A stretch of DNA of 59,383 nucleotides from 43-108 sp001915545 (GCA_902491215.1 CABUGV010000022.1:1-59383); one strand, 5' to 3'; positions 8,090 through 17,488 are shown, counted from the stretch's first letter. The notes: generated by a model not told the origin, from the letters alone. A program made the numbers and translations.

Positions 8090-9037
8090 ATGAATAGGAT
8101 TTGTGAACTTTTTGATATCCGCTATCCTATAATAGCAGGCGGTATGGCATGGTGCAGCGGTTGGCGGTTGGCTTCGGCTGTAAGCAATGCCGGAGGTTTA
8201 GGTTTGATAGGCGCCGGTTCTATGCATCCTGAAGTTTTGAGAGAACATATCAGTAAATGCCGTGAGGCTACGGATAAGCCTTTTGGAGTAAATGTGCCTT
8301 TGATGTATCCTGAGATGGATAAGATAATGGACATAATTGTAGAAGAGAAAGTCGGCATCGTCTTTACATCGGCTGGAAATCCAAAGACATGGACTCCTTT
8401 TTTGAAAGAACATGGTGTTAAGGTCGCTCATGTGGTAAGCAGTTCCCGATTTGCGCGCAAGTGCAATGAAGCAGGTGTAGATGCCGTTGTGGCAGAAGGT
8501 TTTGAAGCCGGTGGACATAACGGACGTGAAGAAACAACCACAATGTGCCTTATTCCGGCTGTGCGTAACGCTACAGATTTGCCGTTGATAGCCGCTGGAG
8601 GTATAGCTTCCGGAAGTGCAATGTGTGCGGCTCAGGCTTTAGGTGCAGACGGTGTACAGATAGGAACCTTATTTGCTCTTTCTGCAGAAAGTTCAGCCCA
8701 CGATAATTTCAAAAATGTTTGTATAAATCTTGAAGAAGGAGACACAAAACTTCTTCTGAAAAAACTTGCTCCGACACGCCTCGTTAAGAATAACTTTCAG
8801 AAAGCTGTCATAGAAGCTGAAAATAACGGTGCCAGTGCTGAAGATCTGTCAGCATTGTTGGGACGTGGACGTGCCAAGCGCGGTATATTTGAAGGCGATA
8901 TTGAAGAAGGCGAATTGGAAATAGGGCAGGCTGCTTCAATGGTACGTGAAGTCTGCACCATAGATCATATAATGAAGCGTCTGATAGGTGACTACGAAAA
9001 AACACTTGCTTCAATGCCTTTATGGACAAGGGAATGA
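8090..9037 (+). CDS. Nitronate monooxygenase / FabK-like flavoprotein
   Basis: A TIM-barrel FMN protein of 315 residues. Family motifs are PIIAGGMAW near the N-terminus, EAGGHNG at 139-145 with the candidate catalytic His143, and the phosphate-binding AAGGIASG at 168-175 and GADGVQIGTLF. Relatives are either nitronate monooxygenases, which detoxify nitroalkanes, or the enoyl-ACP reductase FabK; sequence alone does not separate them. A -7-like TATATTTG lies at 8029-8036 right after the rhaM terminator. Confidence 0.8.
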   Translation: MNRICELFDIRYPIIAGGMAWCSGWRLASAVSNAGGLGLIGAGSMHPEVLREHISKCREATDKPFGVNVPLMYPEMDKIMDIIVEEKVGIVFTSAGNPKTWTPFLKEHGVKVAHVVSSSRFARKCNEAGVDAVVAEGFEAGGHNGREETTTMCLIPAVRNATDLPLIAAGGIASGSAMCAAQALGADGVQIGTLFALSAESSAHDNFKNVCINLEEGDTKLLLKKLAPTRLVKNNFQKAVIEAENNGASAEDLSALLGRGRAKRGIFEGDIEEGELEIGQAASMVREVCTIDHIMKRLIGDYEKTLASMPLWTRE

Positions 9038-9048
9038 ACTTGTTTGTT

Positions 9049-9078
9049 TTTGTTTTAGGAAAAAAAGAGTTACTTTTG
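9049..9078 (+). promoter_or_regulatory. Promoter of gltX
   Basis: TTTG at 9049-9052, an 18-nt spacer and TACTTTTG at 9071-9078, 30 nt before the start codon. Confidence 0.7.
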
Positions 9079-9108
9079 CAGGCAAATTAAAAAATCTTAA
9101 AATATATT

Positions 9109-10668
9109 ATGGCTGAAAGAAAAGTAAGAGTGCGTTTCGCACCAAGTCCGACAGGACCGCTCCATATTGGAGGTGTGCGTACTGCGTTGTATAATTATCT
9201 TTTTGCAAAGCAGCATGGTGGCGATTTTGTGTTCAGAATAGAAGATACTGATTCAAACCGTTTTGTTCCAGGTGCAGAAGAATATATCCTTGAATCTTTC
9301 AAGTGGCTGGGAATCAAGTTTGATGAAGGCGTTAGTTTCGGTGGCGAACACGGACCGTACAGACAGTCGGAACGCAAGGACATCTATAAGAAATATGTCA
9401 AGATTCTTCTTGACAATGATAAGGCTTACATTGCTTTTGATACTCCTGAAGAACTTAATAAGAAACGTGAGGAAATAGAGAATTTCCAGTATGACGCAAA
9501 AACCAGAGGTATGATGCGCAACTCTCTTACCATGAGCAAGGAAGAAGTTGACAGTCTCATATCTGCCGGCGAGCAGTATGTCGTACGTTTCAAGATCGAG
9601 CCGGGACGCGATGTTCATGTTGATGACATGATACGCGGAGACGTTAAGATCAATTCTTCTATTCTTGACGATAAGGTTCTTTATAAGAGTGCAGACGAGC
9701 TTCCTACATATCATCTTGCCAATATTGTTGATGACCATCTGATGGAAATTACTCACGTAATCCGAGGTGAAGAGTGGCTCCCTTCTGCTCCTCTCCATGT
9801 ACTTCTTTATGAAGCTTTCGGATGGACAGACACTATGCCGAGATTTGCACACCTTCCTTTGCTCCTGAAGCCTACGGGCAACGGCAAGTTGTCAAAACGC
9901 GACGGTGATAAGTTGGGATTCCCTGTCTTCCCATTGGAATGGCACGATCCAAAGAGCGGTGAAGTCTCTTCAGGATACAGAGAGAAAGGCTATCTTCCAG
10001 AAGCTGTAATCAATTTCCTTGCACTTTTGGGATGGAATCCAGGCAACGACCAGGAAATAATGTCGCTCGACGAGATGGTTTCACTTTTCGATCTCAGCAA
10101 GTGCAGCAAGGCTGGTGCTCGTTTTGATTATGTGAAAGGTATATGGTTCAATCATCAGTATCTTCTTCGTTTGGAAGATAAGGATTGGACTCCTGAATTT
10201 GACAAGATTCTTCGTGCCAACGGCATAGAGTCTACTCCTGAGCGCGAGGCAATGGTCGTAGGTATGATGAAGCAGAAAGTTGTTGAATATACAGACAACG
10301 ACGGAAACAAGAAAAAACGCAATGTCAGCTTCATCAGTGATTTGTGGCCTTTGTGTGATTTCTTCTTCGTAGCTCCTAAGGGGTACAGCAAGGAAGATAA
10401 GTTCGTCAAGAAGAATTGGAAGGAAAATTCAGCATCCGATATGTCTGAACTTGCTGATATGTTGGAGAAACTTGACGATTTCTCTGTAGAGGCTCAGAAA
10501 GCAGTTGTTGATGTATGGGCTGAAACAGAAGGTAAAAAACCTTGGAATGCATGGCGTGTATGTCTTGTAGGTACTGGACAAGGACCTGACATGTACGAAC
10601 TGGCCGCTTTCTTGGGTAAAGAAGAAACTGTGGCACGTATGCGTCGTGCCATAGAGGTACTTGGATAA
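9109..10668 (+). CDS. gltX: Glutamate--tRNA ligase
   Basis: Class I aminoacyl-tRNA synthetase that charges tRNA-Glu. The HIGH-type motif is PSPTGPLHIGG (12-22) and the KMSKS-type motif is KLSKR (about 260-264). Length 519 residues, slightly more than the usual 470-490. The anticodon-binding helical domain occupies the C-terminal third, ending RMRRAIEVLG. It has its own promoter and ends at a strong hairpin (10683-10731), so it is probably monocistronic. Confidence 0.96.
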   Translation: MAERKVRVRFAPSPTGPLHIGGVRTALYNYLFAKQHGGDFVFRIEDTDSNRFVPGAEEYILESFKWLGIKFDEGVSFGGEHGPYRQSERKDIYKKYVKILLDNDKAYIAFDTPEELNKKREEIENFQYDAKTRGMMRNSLTMSKEEVDSLISAGEQYVVRFKIEPGRDVHVDDMIRGDVKINSSILDDKVLYKSADELPTYHLANIVDDHLMEITHVIRGEEWLPSAPLHVLLYEAFGWTDTMPRFAHLPLLLKPTGNGKLSKRDGDKLGFPVFPLEWHDPKSGEVSSGYREKGYLPEAVINFLALLGWNPGNDQEIMSLDEMVSLFDLSKCSKAGARFDYVKGIWFNHQYLLRLEDKDWTPEFDKILRANGIESTPEREAMVVGMMKQKVVEYTDNDGNKKKRNVSFISDLWPLCDFFFVAPKGYSKEDKFVKKNWKENSASDMSELADMLEKLDDFSVEAQKAVVDVWAETEGKKPWNAWRVCLVGTGQGPDMYELAAFLGKEETVARMRRAIEVLG

Positions 10669-10682
10669 ATATTTACTTTATT

Positions 10683-10731
10683 GCCGCAATGTCTTATTGT
10701 ATTGAAAAAGGCATTGCGGCTGATATTTTTT
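10683..10731 (+). terminator. Intrinsic terminator after gltX
   Basis: Perfect 9-bp stem GCCGCAATG/CATTGCGGC followed by a T-rich run. It lies inside the longest possible waaA frame, which is why the downstream GTG is preferred as the waaA start. Confidence 0.8.
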
Positions 10732-10761
10732 AGAAGGACTTTAAATCAAAAGCAAATCAAA

Positions 10762-12006
10762 GTGTATAATCTGGCTATATATTTTTATGCTTTGGCAGCC
10801 CGCATTGTTGCATTGTTCGACAAGAAGGCTTCTTTGCTCATCAACGGGCAGAAGAATACTTTCAGACTGCTGAAGGAGAATATTGAACCGAACGGCCGTT
10901 ACGTGTGGTTCCACGTTGCTTCGTTGGGAGAGTTCGAGCAGGGCAGACCATTGATGGAGCGCTTGAGGCGTTTTCATCCTGAATATAAGATTCTGCTTAC
11001 ATTTTTTTCTCCTTCCGGATATGAAGTACGCAAGAATTATGACGGTGCAGACATCGTATGTTATTTACCATTCGATACACCAGGAAATGTAAAGCGTTTC
11101 TTGAATCTTGTTAATCCTGAAATCGCTGTATTCATAAAATATGAATTTTGGGAAAACTATCTTACTGCTTTGCACAAGCGAGGTGTTCCTACTTATAGTG
11201 TTTCCAGCATATTCCGTAGCACCCAGTATTTTTTCAAGTGGTATGGTTCAGCACATGTATTGAAGCTTTTCACTCATCTCTTTGTGCAGAACGAAGAGTC
11301 GAAAAATCTTCTAGCTTCGCAAGGCATCACGAATGTTACAGTTGTCGGCGATACGCGTTTTGACAGAGTGCTGGATATCCGGCGTCAGGCTGCAGACCTG
11401 GCTCTTGTTGAGGCTTTCAAGGATGGTAAGAAAACTTTCATTGCAGGCAGCAGCTGGCAACCCGACCATGAAATATACATCCCTTATTTCAATCGTCACC
11501 GCGACTGGAAACTTGTAATCGCACCTCATGTTATAGACGATGAGCATATCAAGCAGATTTGTGATTGCTTGGGTGATCGCAAGATTGTTCGTTATACTCA
11601 GGCCGACATTTCAACGGTTAAGGATGCTGAAGTTCTTATTGTTGATTGTTATGGCAAGCTTTCTTCGATATATCGATATGGCGAAATAGCTCTCGTCGGA
11701 GGTGGTTTCGGAGCAGGCATACATAATGTGCCTGAAGCTGCGGTTTATGGTATACCGGTATTCATTGGGCCGAACAACAAAAAGTTCCGCGAGGCGCAGT
11801 ATCTGCTTAAGTGCGGAGGTGCTTTTGAGTTCAATGATTACAGAGAATTTTCTGCGAAGATGGACCGTTTGCTGGCAGACGGAGCATTCCTTGAAGCTTC
11901 AGGCCGTAAAGCCGGTGAATATATAAGTGGAAATGCCGGTGCCGCTGATAAATGCTTCGATGCAATTTTCAACGGCAAAACCGATACTGCAACGGTGTGC
12001 TCATGA
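10762..12006 (+). CDS. waaA: 3-deoxy-D-manno-octulosonic acid (Kdo) transferase
   Basis: Adds Kdo to the lipid A precursor at the inner membrane. The N-terminal single anchor is YNLAIYFYALAARIVALF; the GT30 fold follows with FHVASLGEFEQGRP, where the Glu after GEFEQ is the likely catalytic base, and the C-terminal UDP-sugar-like site GGGFGAGIHNVPEAAVYGIPV. The frame is open from 10681, but that segment is the gltX terminator and homologues start at the residue encoded by GTG 10762, giving 414 residues. A DUF4421 gene follows after 32 nt. Confidence 0.92.
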   Translation: MYNLAIYFYALAARIVALFDKKASLLINGQKNTFRLLKENIEPNGRYVWFHVASLGEFEQGRPLMERLRRFHPEYKILLTFFSPSGYEVRKNYDGADIVCYLPFDTPGNVKRFLNLVNPEIAVFIKYEFWENYLTALHKRGVPTYSVSSIFRSTQYFFKWYGSAHVLKLFTHLFVQNEESKNLLASQGITNVTVVGDTRFDRVLDIRRQAADLALVEAFKDGKKTFIAGSSWQPDHEIYIPYFNRHRDWKLVIAPHVIDDEHIKQICDCLGDRKIVRYTQADISTVKDAEVLIVDCYGKLSSIYRYGEIALVGGGFGAGIHNVPEAAVYGIPVFIGPNNKKFREAQYLLKCGGAFEFNDYREFSAKMDRLLADGAFLEASGRKAGEYISGNAGAADKCFDAIFNGKTDTATVCS

Positions 12007-12038
12007 CGCAGTTATACAACCCTTAGGTCTCAACTTTG

Positions 12039-13208
12039 ATGCAAACGTTTCATTTATACATTATCTTAATGATGCTCTTCATCTCCGCCAGAGCTTCTGC
12101 TTCGGCCGAGCAACGGACGGAGATGAAGTACATCAGTTTATGTGTGAATGATACGTCTGATAGTTTTTCTAGGCCTTGTATAGGCAATTCTTCTTGTACA
12201 GAAACAGACAGCGCTGTCTCTGTTTCTGATAAACCATCTTTCTTTTCCAAAATTTACGGCATAGCACGAAATGTCGGCCGTTTTTTCAATCAGGTGGATT
12301 CCAATTATGTGAAGCCGTCTCCCAAAGGTCTGACGGTCATGGCTGGTGTTCGTGCAGTGCATGAGTTTTACGACATACGCTCGCGTAATGACGATGCGCG
12401 TCTCAGCATTGTCTCAGACATGTCTTATGCCATTGGAGGTTATGTGTATTGGAAAGCCATAGGTGTCGGCGGTTTTCTTAATCTTAATCCGTTGTGTGAA
12501 AAAGGTGGAAAAAGCGGTGTTTCCGGACGTAGATTGACTTTCAAACTCAATACCAGTAAGCTGATAGGTGAAGCGTATTATTTCAAGTCTAGTGAAAATT
12601 CTCGCATATCTAATATTTACAGCGATATTATTCCCGACAACATGTATGAATTCAATGGCTTGAAGGCTTATATGTTGGGGGCAAACATCGCGTACGTGTT
12701 CAATAATAGGAAATATTCGTGGACATCGGCGTTCAGCAAGAATACGGCTGTGCAGAAGCGGAGCAGTGGCAGTTTCATGCTTGGATTCAGTTTCGTATAC
12801 CAGAATACAAACGTAGATCAAGGCAAAATTCCAGATGAAATAAAGGACAATATGGGCTGTTTCATGCTTTTCAATAGAATCCGCTATTGGGATTATGCTG
12901 TCAGATTCGGTTATGGCTACAATTGGGTTATAGGTAAACGATGGATGATTGCGCTGGCTTCTAATCCGGCTGTGGGTTACAGGCACATGAGCAAAGATGA
13001 CATAGGTAAGAGTAAGCGTAGCCTGTTCGATTCGGTAAGCTGCGATTTCGTCAATGATCTTGCTGTAAAGTGGCGTGGCGACAAATACAGTCTTACGGTA
13101 ACTTATGATCTGCATACATCGCTTTATTGGGACCGCAATCTTGTTCTTTCGAATAATGTCGGTACTATAAGATTCCTTGTCGGAGTAAATATTTTCAACG
13201 GTAAATGA
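12039..13208 (+). CDS. DUF4421 family outer-membrane beta-barrel-like protein
   Basis: A 389-residue exported protein with an N-terminal signal peptide (MQTFHLYIILMMLFISARASA) and no other hydrophobic helix. The body is rich in alternating aromatic beta strands (for example GFSFVYQNTN, YAVRFGYGYNW), consistent with an outer-membrane barrel. The pattern matches DUF4421, a Bacteroidales family of unknown function. ATG at 12039 is preferred to the in-frame TTG at 12036. It follows waaA closely and shares its transcript, so a cell-envelope role is likely. Confidence 0.7.
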   Translation: MQTFHLYIILMMLFISARASASAEQRTEMKYISLCVNDTSDSFSRPCIGNSSCTETDSAVSVSDKPSFFSKIYGIARNVGRFFNQVDSNYVKPSPKGLTVMAGVRAVHEFYDIRSRNDDARLSIVSDMSYAIGGYVYWKAIGVGGFLNLNPLCEKGGKSGVSGRRLTFKLNTSKLIGEAYYFKSSENSRISNIYSDIIPDNMYEFNGLKAYMLGANIAYVFNNRKYSWTSAFSKNTAVQKRSSGSFMLGFSFVYQNTNVDQGKIPDEIKDNMGCFMLFNRIRYWDYAVRFGYGYNWVIGKRWMIALASNPAVGYRHMSKDDIGKSKRSLFDSVSCDFVNDLAVKWRGDKYSLTVTYDLHTSLYWDRNLVLSNNVGTIRFLVGVNIFNGK

Positions 13209-13262
13209 TGATGTTCTTGAAGATGAATTTTTAGATTTCAGCCTTTTCTACTGATATAGACA

Positions 13263-13310
13263 AAAAATTGCGGGCGCTCAGGATGTGAATTCCGAGCGCC
13301 CGCAATTTTT
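13263..13310. terminator. Strong bidirectional terminator between convergent genes
   Basis: A 17-bp inverted repeat, AAAAATTGCGGGCGCTC / GAGCGCCCGCAATTTTT, with a 14-nt loop. It has A-runs and T-runs on both sides, so it serves both the DUF4421 gene and the gamma-carbonic-anhydrase gene. Its GC part is made of the first two units of the 22-bp array described next. Confidence 0.9.
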
Positions 13311-13348
13311 ATTGTGAGGGCTCGCAGTTTTGTTTTTGAGCCCTTACG
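13272..13348. repeat. 22-bp-period intergenic array A (4 units)
   Basis: Four 11-bp cores start exactly 22 bp apart: GGGCGCTCAGG (13272), GAGCGCCCGCA (13294), GAGGGCTCGCA (13316) and GAGCCCTTACG (13338). Each is followed by an 11-nt AT-rich spacer. The core is nearly palindromic (around GAGCGCTC), so neighbouring units can pair. The same design recurs at 31984 and 52190. Confidence 0.85.
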
Positions 13349-13385
13349 CTGTTTTCGGTTTCAGTGAACGTGTGTTCCGAATGTT

Positions 13386-13904
13386 TTACTTGTCTCTGTA
13401 CCAATCGGCATACATTATGTAATGGTTTGCAATGCCTTGATTGAGTTCTTTGGCCTGTTGTGGTTCCACTTTTTTAATGAATTTAGCAGGTACTCCTCCC
13501 CACAATTCTCCAGGGCCGATTTTTGTATGCTGCAGAACAAGCGCGCCGGCGGCGACTATGGCGCCTTCTCCTATATCGGCTTTGTCCAATACGGTTGCAC
13601 CCATTCCGATAAGTGCTCCGCTGTGTATGGTGCATCCATGAAGCGTGACGTTGTGCCCAATAGTGACATCGTCACCAATTTCTATCGCCGCCTTCTCGTA
13701 AGTGGTGTGCAGGCACGAACCGTCCTGTATGTTCACTCGGTTTCCGATTTTTATATAGTTCACGTCGCCTCTTACAACTGCGTTGAACCAAACTGTACAT
13801 TGATCTCCCATCTCGACATCGCCGATAATGGTTGCATTCTCTGAAAAATAGCAGTCTTTGCCGAATTTGGGCGTTTTGCCCAATACTGTTTTGATTAGTG
13901 CCAT
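13386..13904 (-). CDS. Gamma-carbonic-anhydrase-like hexapeptide-repeat protein
   Basis: A left-handed beta-helix protein (172 residues from the ATG at 13904) made of hexapeptide repeats such as IGDVEMG, IGNRVNI, IGDDVTIGHN and IGMGATV. The three-histidine zinc set of the gamma class appears in LHTT and IGHNVTLHG. Members hydrate CO2 or are inactive scaffolds (YrdA/PaaY-like); which applies is uncertain. The frame is open to 13958, but that would overlap pepP and the family usually starts MALIKTVLGK. It lies 23 nt after pepP in the same direction. Confidence 0.85.
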   Translation of the reverse strand: MALIKTVLGKTPKFGKDCYFSENATIIGDVEMGDQCTVWFNAVVRGDVNYIKIGNRVNIQDGSCLHTTYEKAAIEIGDDVTIGHNVTLHGCTIHSGALIGMGATVLDKADIGEGAIVAAGALVLQHTKIGPGELWGGVPAKFIKKVEPQQAKELNQGIANHYIMYADWYRDK

Positions 13905-13927
13905 ATATGTTTTTCTTTTCTGTTTTT

Positions 13928-15697
13928 TCAAATAGGTCTTGTTATTTCGTACAGCCACTGTCTGTGCTCTTCGTCAAGATTTGGCGACAGTTTCTCGTAG
14001 ACAGTTTCTTGATATTCATTGAACCACTTTACTTCTTCGTCCTGCATCATTTCTTTGATGATTGGTGATGTGAATATCGGGCATAGTGTCAGATGTTCAA
14101 ACTTGTAGTACGGACCGAATGTTATGCCTTCCTTGTCGTATACTATCAACATTGTGTTTTCGTGCCTTACTCCATGCTTCCCCTCTATGTATATTCCAGG
14201 TTCGTCCGTTATGGTCATTCCCGGTTCAAGAGTGGTCGGCATGTGGTTCATTCTGAACTGGTGAGGACCTTCGTGTACATTGAGGAATGAACCTACGCCG
14301 TGGCCTGTTCCGTGCAGATAGTTGATGCCGTATTCCCACATAGGTGTTCTGGCCAGGCAGTCGAGTTGCGTACCGCATGTACCTTTAGGGAAATGCGCAC
14401 GTCCCAAGTTTATGAATCCACGAAGTACGAGTGTATAGTCGCGTCTTTCTTCATCTGTGAGCGGACCAAGAGGTATTGTTCGCGTTATGTCTGTCGTTCC
14501 GTCCAGATATTGGCCTCCGGAGTCGATGAGCAGAAGACTTTCAGGCTTCACGGGAATGTCGGTTTCTTCTGTCGGTTCGTAGTGCACTATGGCGCCGTGA
14601 GGTCCGTATCCCATGATGCTGGCAAAGCTTTCGCCCTTGAAAAGCGGTTGCTCAGCTCTGAATTCGTATAATTTCTTTTCCAGCGACAATTCCGTCTGAT
14701 TTCCATTCTTTACGGCCTCTGTCATCCATTTCATCCATCTTACCATGGCAATTCCATCCTTGAGCATGGCACTGCGGTATCCATTTATCTCTACTTCGTT
14801 TTTCATGATTTTCATGTAAGAGACCGGGCATTCGCATCTCAGCGGATTGCTTATGAACGAGTAAACTCTGTAGTTGGTCTTGTCTGGCTGGACCATTACA
14901 CGTCCTTTGAATGATTTCAGAGATTGTTCAATCTGTGAGTATTCCTCTACATCGATTCCTTCTGTCTTCAGCAGTTCTTCTGTTTCTGCGTCAATTTTGC
15001 ATTTTCTGGTGTAGAGTGTGGCGCTTTCTGTAGTTACAAGCAGGTAGCTTACGAATACCGGATTGTATTCGATGTCGTTTCCGCGCAGGTTCGTTGTCCA
15101 TGCCACTTCGTCCAGCATTGAGATAAGCAAAGCGTCGGCATTGGTTTTTTGAAGTTTTTCCCTGATTCTTGCCAATTTGCTTGCACTTGTTTCTCCTGCA
15201 TATTTTATCGGGTGAATGAATGCTTTCTGAGCAGGAATCTCAGGTCTGTCTTCCCAGATTGTGTCATAAGGATCTATGTCTGTACGGAGCTTGATGCCCT
15301 TAAGTTTCAATTCTTCAGCCAGCTCTTCAACAGCTGTCACTGTGTTTGTCCATCCGTCTACACCCACTGTGTCTCCGCTTTTCAGATTGGCGGTCAACCA
15401 TTCTGCTACAGATGGTGTACCCTCGATCTTCTCTTTCATGAGCACATAGTCAGTATCCTTCAGCTGTTCTTCTGCCTGCAGGAAATATCGGGAGTCTGTC
15501 CAAAGGGCACATTTGTCCAACGTAGCGGCAGCCGTTCCAGCTGAACCCGTAAAACCGGATATCCAGCTTCTGGATTTCCATCTGTCTGGAACGTATTCTC
15601 CGGAATGAGGATCTGTACTAGGTGTTATGAAAGCATCCAGATTGTTTGCTCTCATCAGAGTCCTGAGCGACTCCATTCTTTCTTTTATCTTGTTCAT
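13928..15697 (-). CDS. pepP: Xaa-Pro aminopeptidase, M24B family
   Basis: Removes N-terminal residues that precede proline. The 589-residue form has two N-terminal creatinase-like domains and a C-terminal pita-bread metallopeptidase domain. The dinuclear metal ligands are visible: Asp392 and Asp403 in DSGGQYLDGTTD, His in GTGHGVG, Glu in DEPGIYIEGKHG and Glu in RHENT. No signal peptide is seen, so it should be cytoplasmic. A minus-strand TAACTTTG -7-like box lies at 15741-15734. Confidence 0.92.
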   Translation of the reverse strand: MNKIKERMESLRTLMRANNLDAFITPSTDPHSGEYVPDRWKSRSWISGFTGSAGTAAATLDKCALWTDSRYFLQAEEQLKDTDYVLMKEKIEGTPSVAEWLTANLKSGDTVGVDGWTNTVTAVEELAEELKLKGIKLRTDIDPYDTIWEDRPEIPAQKAFIHPIKYAGETSASKLARIREKLQKTNADALLISMLDEVAWTTNLRGNDIEYNPVFVSYLLVTTESATLYTRKCKIDAETEELLKTEGIDVEEYSQIEQSLKSFKGRVMVQPDKTNYRVYSFISNPLRCECPVSYMKIMKNEVEINGYRSAMLKDGIAMVRWMKWMTEAVKNGNQTELSLEKKLYEFRAEQPLFKGESFASIMGYGPHGAIVHYEPTEETDIPVKPESLLLIDSGGQYLDGTTDITRTIPLGPLTDEERRDYTLVLRGFINLGRAHFPKGTCGTQLDCLARTPMWEYGINYLHGTGHGVGSFLNVHEGPHQFRMNHMPTTLEPGMTITDEPGIYIEGKHGVRHENTMLIVYDKEGITFGPYYKFEHLTLCPIFTSPIIKEMMQDEEVKWFNEYQETVYEKLSPNLDEEHRQWLYEITRPI

Positions 15698-15993
15698 GGC
15701 ATTTATATGTATATTAATTAGAGTCTGATACTACAAAGTTAAGTAAATATGTTTATAATTTGTAAGCATCATGCACTGAGTCGTTCGCTTGTAAAACTTA
15801 TGCGGCATTTTGCAATCTGTAATTAACAAAAAAGAGTGCAGGGATTTCTTTTGCGTGAAAATATGTTAGATATGAAAAACGGAGCAATAAATAAAAAGTC
15901 ACAGTTGCTAATCTTGTCGGATTTTCATATATTTGCATAGTCAAAAAGATTGAAGCTAGGAACGATTTGTTTAATTATAAATAATAATTTATT
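15698..15993. promoter_or_regulatory. Divergent promoter region of pepP and mdh
   Basis: The 296-nt gap holds a minus-strand -7-like TAACTTTG for pepP (15741-15734, weak -33) and a plus-strand promoter for mdh with GTTG at 15904-15907, a 20-nt spacer and TATATTTG at 15928-15935. No gene or repeat was seen in the rest. Confidence 0.65.
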
Positions 15994-16986
15994 ATGGGAT
16001 TTTTAACAAATGACAAGCTCGTTATTGTTGGAGCTGCAGGAATGATCGGTTCAAACATGGTACAGACAGCGCTTATGATGGGTCTTACTTCAAACATCTG
16101 TCTGTATGATGTATTTTCTCCAGAAGGTGTTGCTGAAGAAATGCGTCAGAGCGGTTTCGGAGATGTAAACATCACTGCAACAACTGATGTAGCAGAAGCA
16201 TTCAAGGATGCAAAATATATCATTTCTTCAGGTGGTGCTCCACGTAAGGCTGGTATGACTCGCGAGGATCTTCTTAAGGGCAACTGCGAAATCGCAGAAC
16301 AGCTCGGTAAAAATATCAAAACATATTGTCCTGATGTAAAGCATGTTGTTATCATTTTCAACCCAGCTGACCTTACAGGTCTTGTAACATTGCTTTATTC
16401 TGGATTGAAACCATCACAGGTTACAACTCTTGCTGCTCTCGACTCTACAAGACTTCAGAGCGCTTTGGCAAAGAAGTTCGGCGTAATGCAGAGCGAGGTT
16501 ACAGGATGCGCAACTTACGGTGGTCACGGAGAGCAGATGGCAGTGTTCGGTTCTGCTGTTAAGATTGCCGGCAAGCCATTGAACGAAATCATCGGTACTG
16601 CAGAATTCCCAGCAGAAGAGTGGGAGCAGATGAAGGTTGACGTTACAAAGGGTGGTGCTAAGATCATCGAACTCCGCGGACGTTCTTCTTTCCAGAGCCC
16701 TGCATATCTTTCTGTAGAAATGATTCGCTCAGTTATGGGTGGCGAAACATTCCGTTGGCCTGCAGGTGCTTATGTAAATACTGATAAGTACAACCACATT
16801 ATGATGGCAATGAACACAACTATGGATACAACAGGTTGCCATTATGAGGTTCCTACAGGAACTGCAGAAGAGGTTGCAAAATTGGATGCAAGCTACGAGC
16901 ACCTTTGCAAGATGCGTGATGAGCTCGTAACTCTCAACATTGTTCCTGCTATTTCTGAGTGGAGCAAGATCAATCCAAACCTCTAA
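15994..16986 (+). CDS. mdh: Malate dehydrogenase
   Basis: NAD-dependent interconversion of malate and oxaloacetate, used in the fumarate/succinate pathway of Bacteroidales. The Rossmann motif GAAGMIGSN is at 13-21, the substrate-binding region includes RKAGMTREDLL, LDSTRLQ supplies the Asp/Arg of the active site, and YGGHGE holds the catalytic His. Length 330 residues. Codon use is smoother (GGT, ACA, GCA preferred) than in the accessory genes, suggesting high expression. It has its own promoter and terminator. Confidence 0.93.
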   Translation: MGFLTNDKLVIVGAAGMIGSNMVQTALMMGLTSNICLYDVFSPEGVAEEMRQSGFGDVNITATTDVAEAFKDAKYIISSGGAPRKAGMTREDLLKGNCEIAEQLGKNIKTYCPDVKHVVIIFNPADLTGLVTLLYSGLKPSQVTTLAALDSTRLQSALAKKFGVMQSEVTGCATYGGHGEQMAVFGSAVKIAGKPLNEIIGTAEFPAEEWEQMKVDVTKGGAKIIELRGRSSFQSPAYLSVEMIRSVMGGETFRWPAGAYVNTDKYNHIMMAMNTTMDTTGCHYEVPTGTAEEVAKLDASYEHLCKMRDELVTLNIVPAISEWSKINPNL

Positions 16987-17026
16987 TTTGAGGATTGTCT
17001 GATTTAATTCGGATTTTACCATATAT

Positions 17027-17060
17027 GCGGTACGTTGACGTTGTCAGCGTACCGCTTTTT
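17027..17060 (+). terminator. Intrinsic terminator after mdh
   Basis: Perfect 8-bp outer stem GCGGTACG/CGTACCGC with extra TGAC/GTCA pairing in the loop, followed by TTTTTG. Confidence 0.88.
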
Positions 17061-17195
17061 GTTTTGAGGTTGTTTGTCTTATATCGGAGTAACAGAATTT
17101 TATTGCATCCGCTTTTTTTTTGATGTGATGCTTGACGAAAAATGTCGGATGAGTGTGAGTTTTAAGCATTTGGCATCAAAAAAATGTGATAAAGT

Positions 17196-17226
17196 TTTGT
17201 CAAATAACAAACAATGCGTATTTTTG
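17196..17226 (+). promoter_or_regulatory. Promoter of rpsU
   Basis: Textbook Bacteroidetes promoter: TTTG at 17196-17199, a 19-nt spacer and TATTTTTG at 17219-17226, followed by a 70-nt AT-rich leader. Confidence 0.85.
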
Positions 17227-17296
17227 CCGGTCGTTGGGTAAACCCTGACGAAAAGAATAATTTATTAATTTTAAAACCAATAAAAATTAAAACGTA

Positions 17297-17488
17297 ATGA
17301 TTATTGTACCTGTAAAAGAAGGTGAGAACATCGAGAAGGCTCTCAAGAAGTTCAAGAGAAAAGCAGAGAAGACTGGCGTGATTAAGGAAGTTAGAGCTCG
17401 CAAGCAGTATGACAAACCATCTGTTTTGAAGCGTATAAAGATGCAGCACGCTATCTATGTAAACAAGCTCAGAACTGTAGAAGAGTAA
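17297..17488 (+). CDS. rpsU: 30S ribosomal protein S21
   Basis: A 63-residue basic protein with the S21 signature VPVKEGENIEKALKKFKRK, located near the 3' end of 16S rRNA. In Bacteroidetes S21 is reported to help hide the anti-Shine-Dalgarno; consistent with that biology, the leader before the ATG is AT-rich with no GGAGG-like sequence. It is followed by the recombinase and hpf genes, an arrangement usual in Bacteroidales. Confidence 0.95.
   Translation: MIIVPVKEGENIEKALKKFKRKAEKTGVIKEVRARKQYDKPSVLKRIKMQHAIYVNKLRTVEE

Noticed and set aside
12414..13115. 233-residue minus-strand frame opposite the DUF4421 gene
   Set aside because: No start context, signal or known family, while the plus-strand frame has a signal peptide and barrel pattern.
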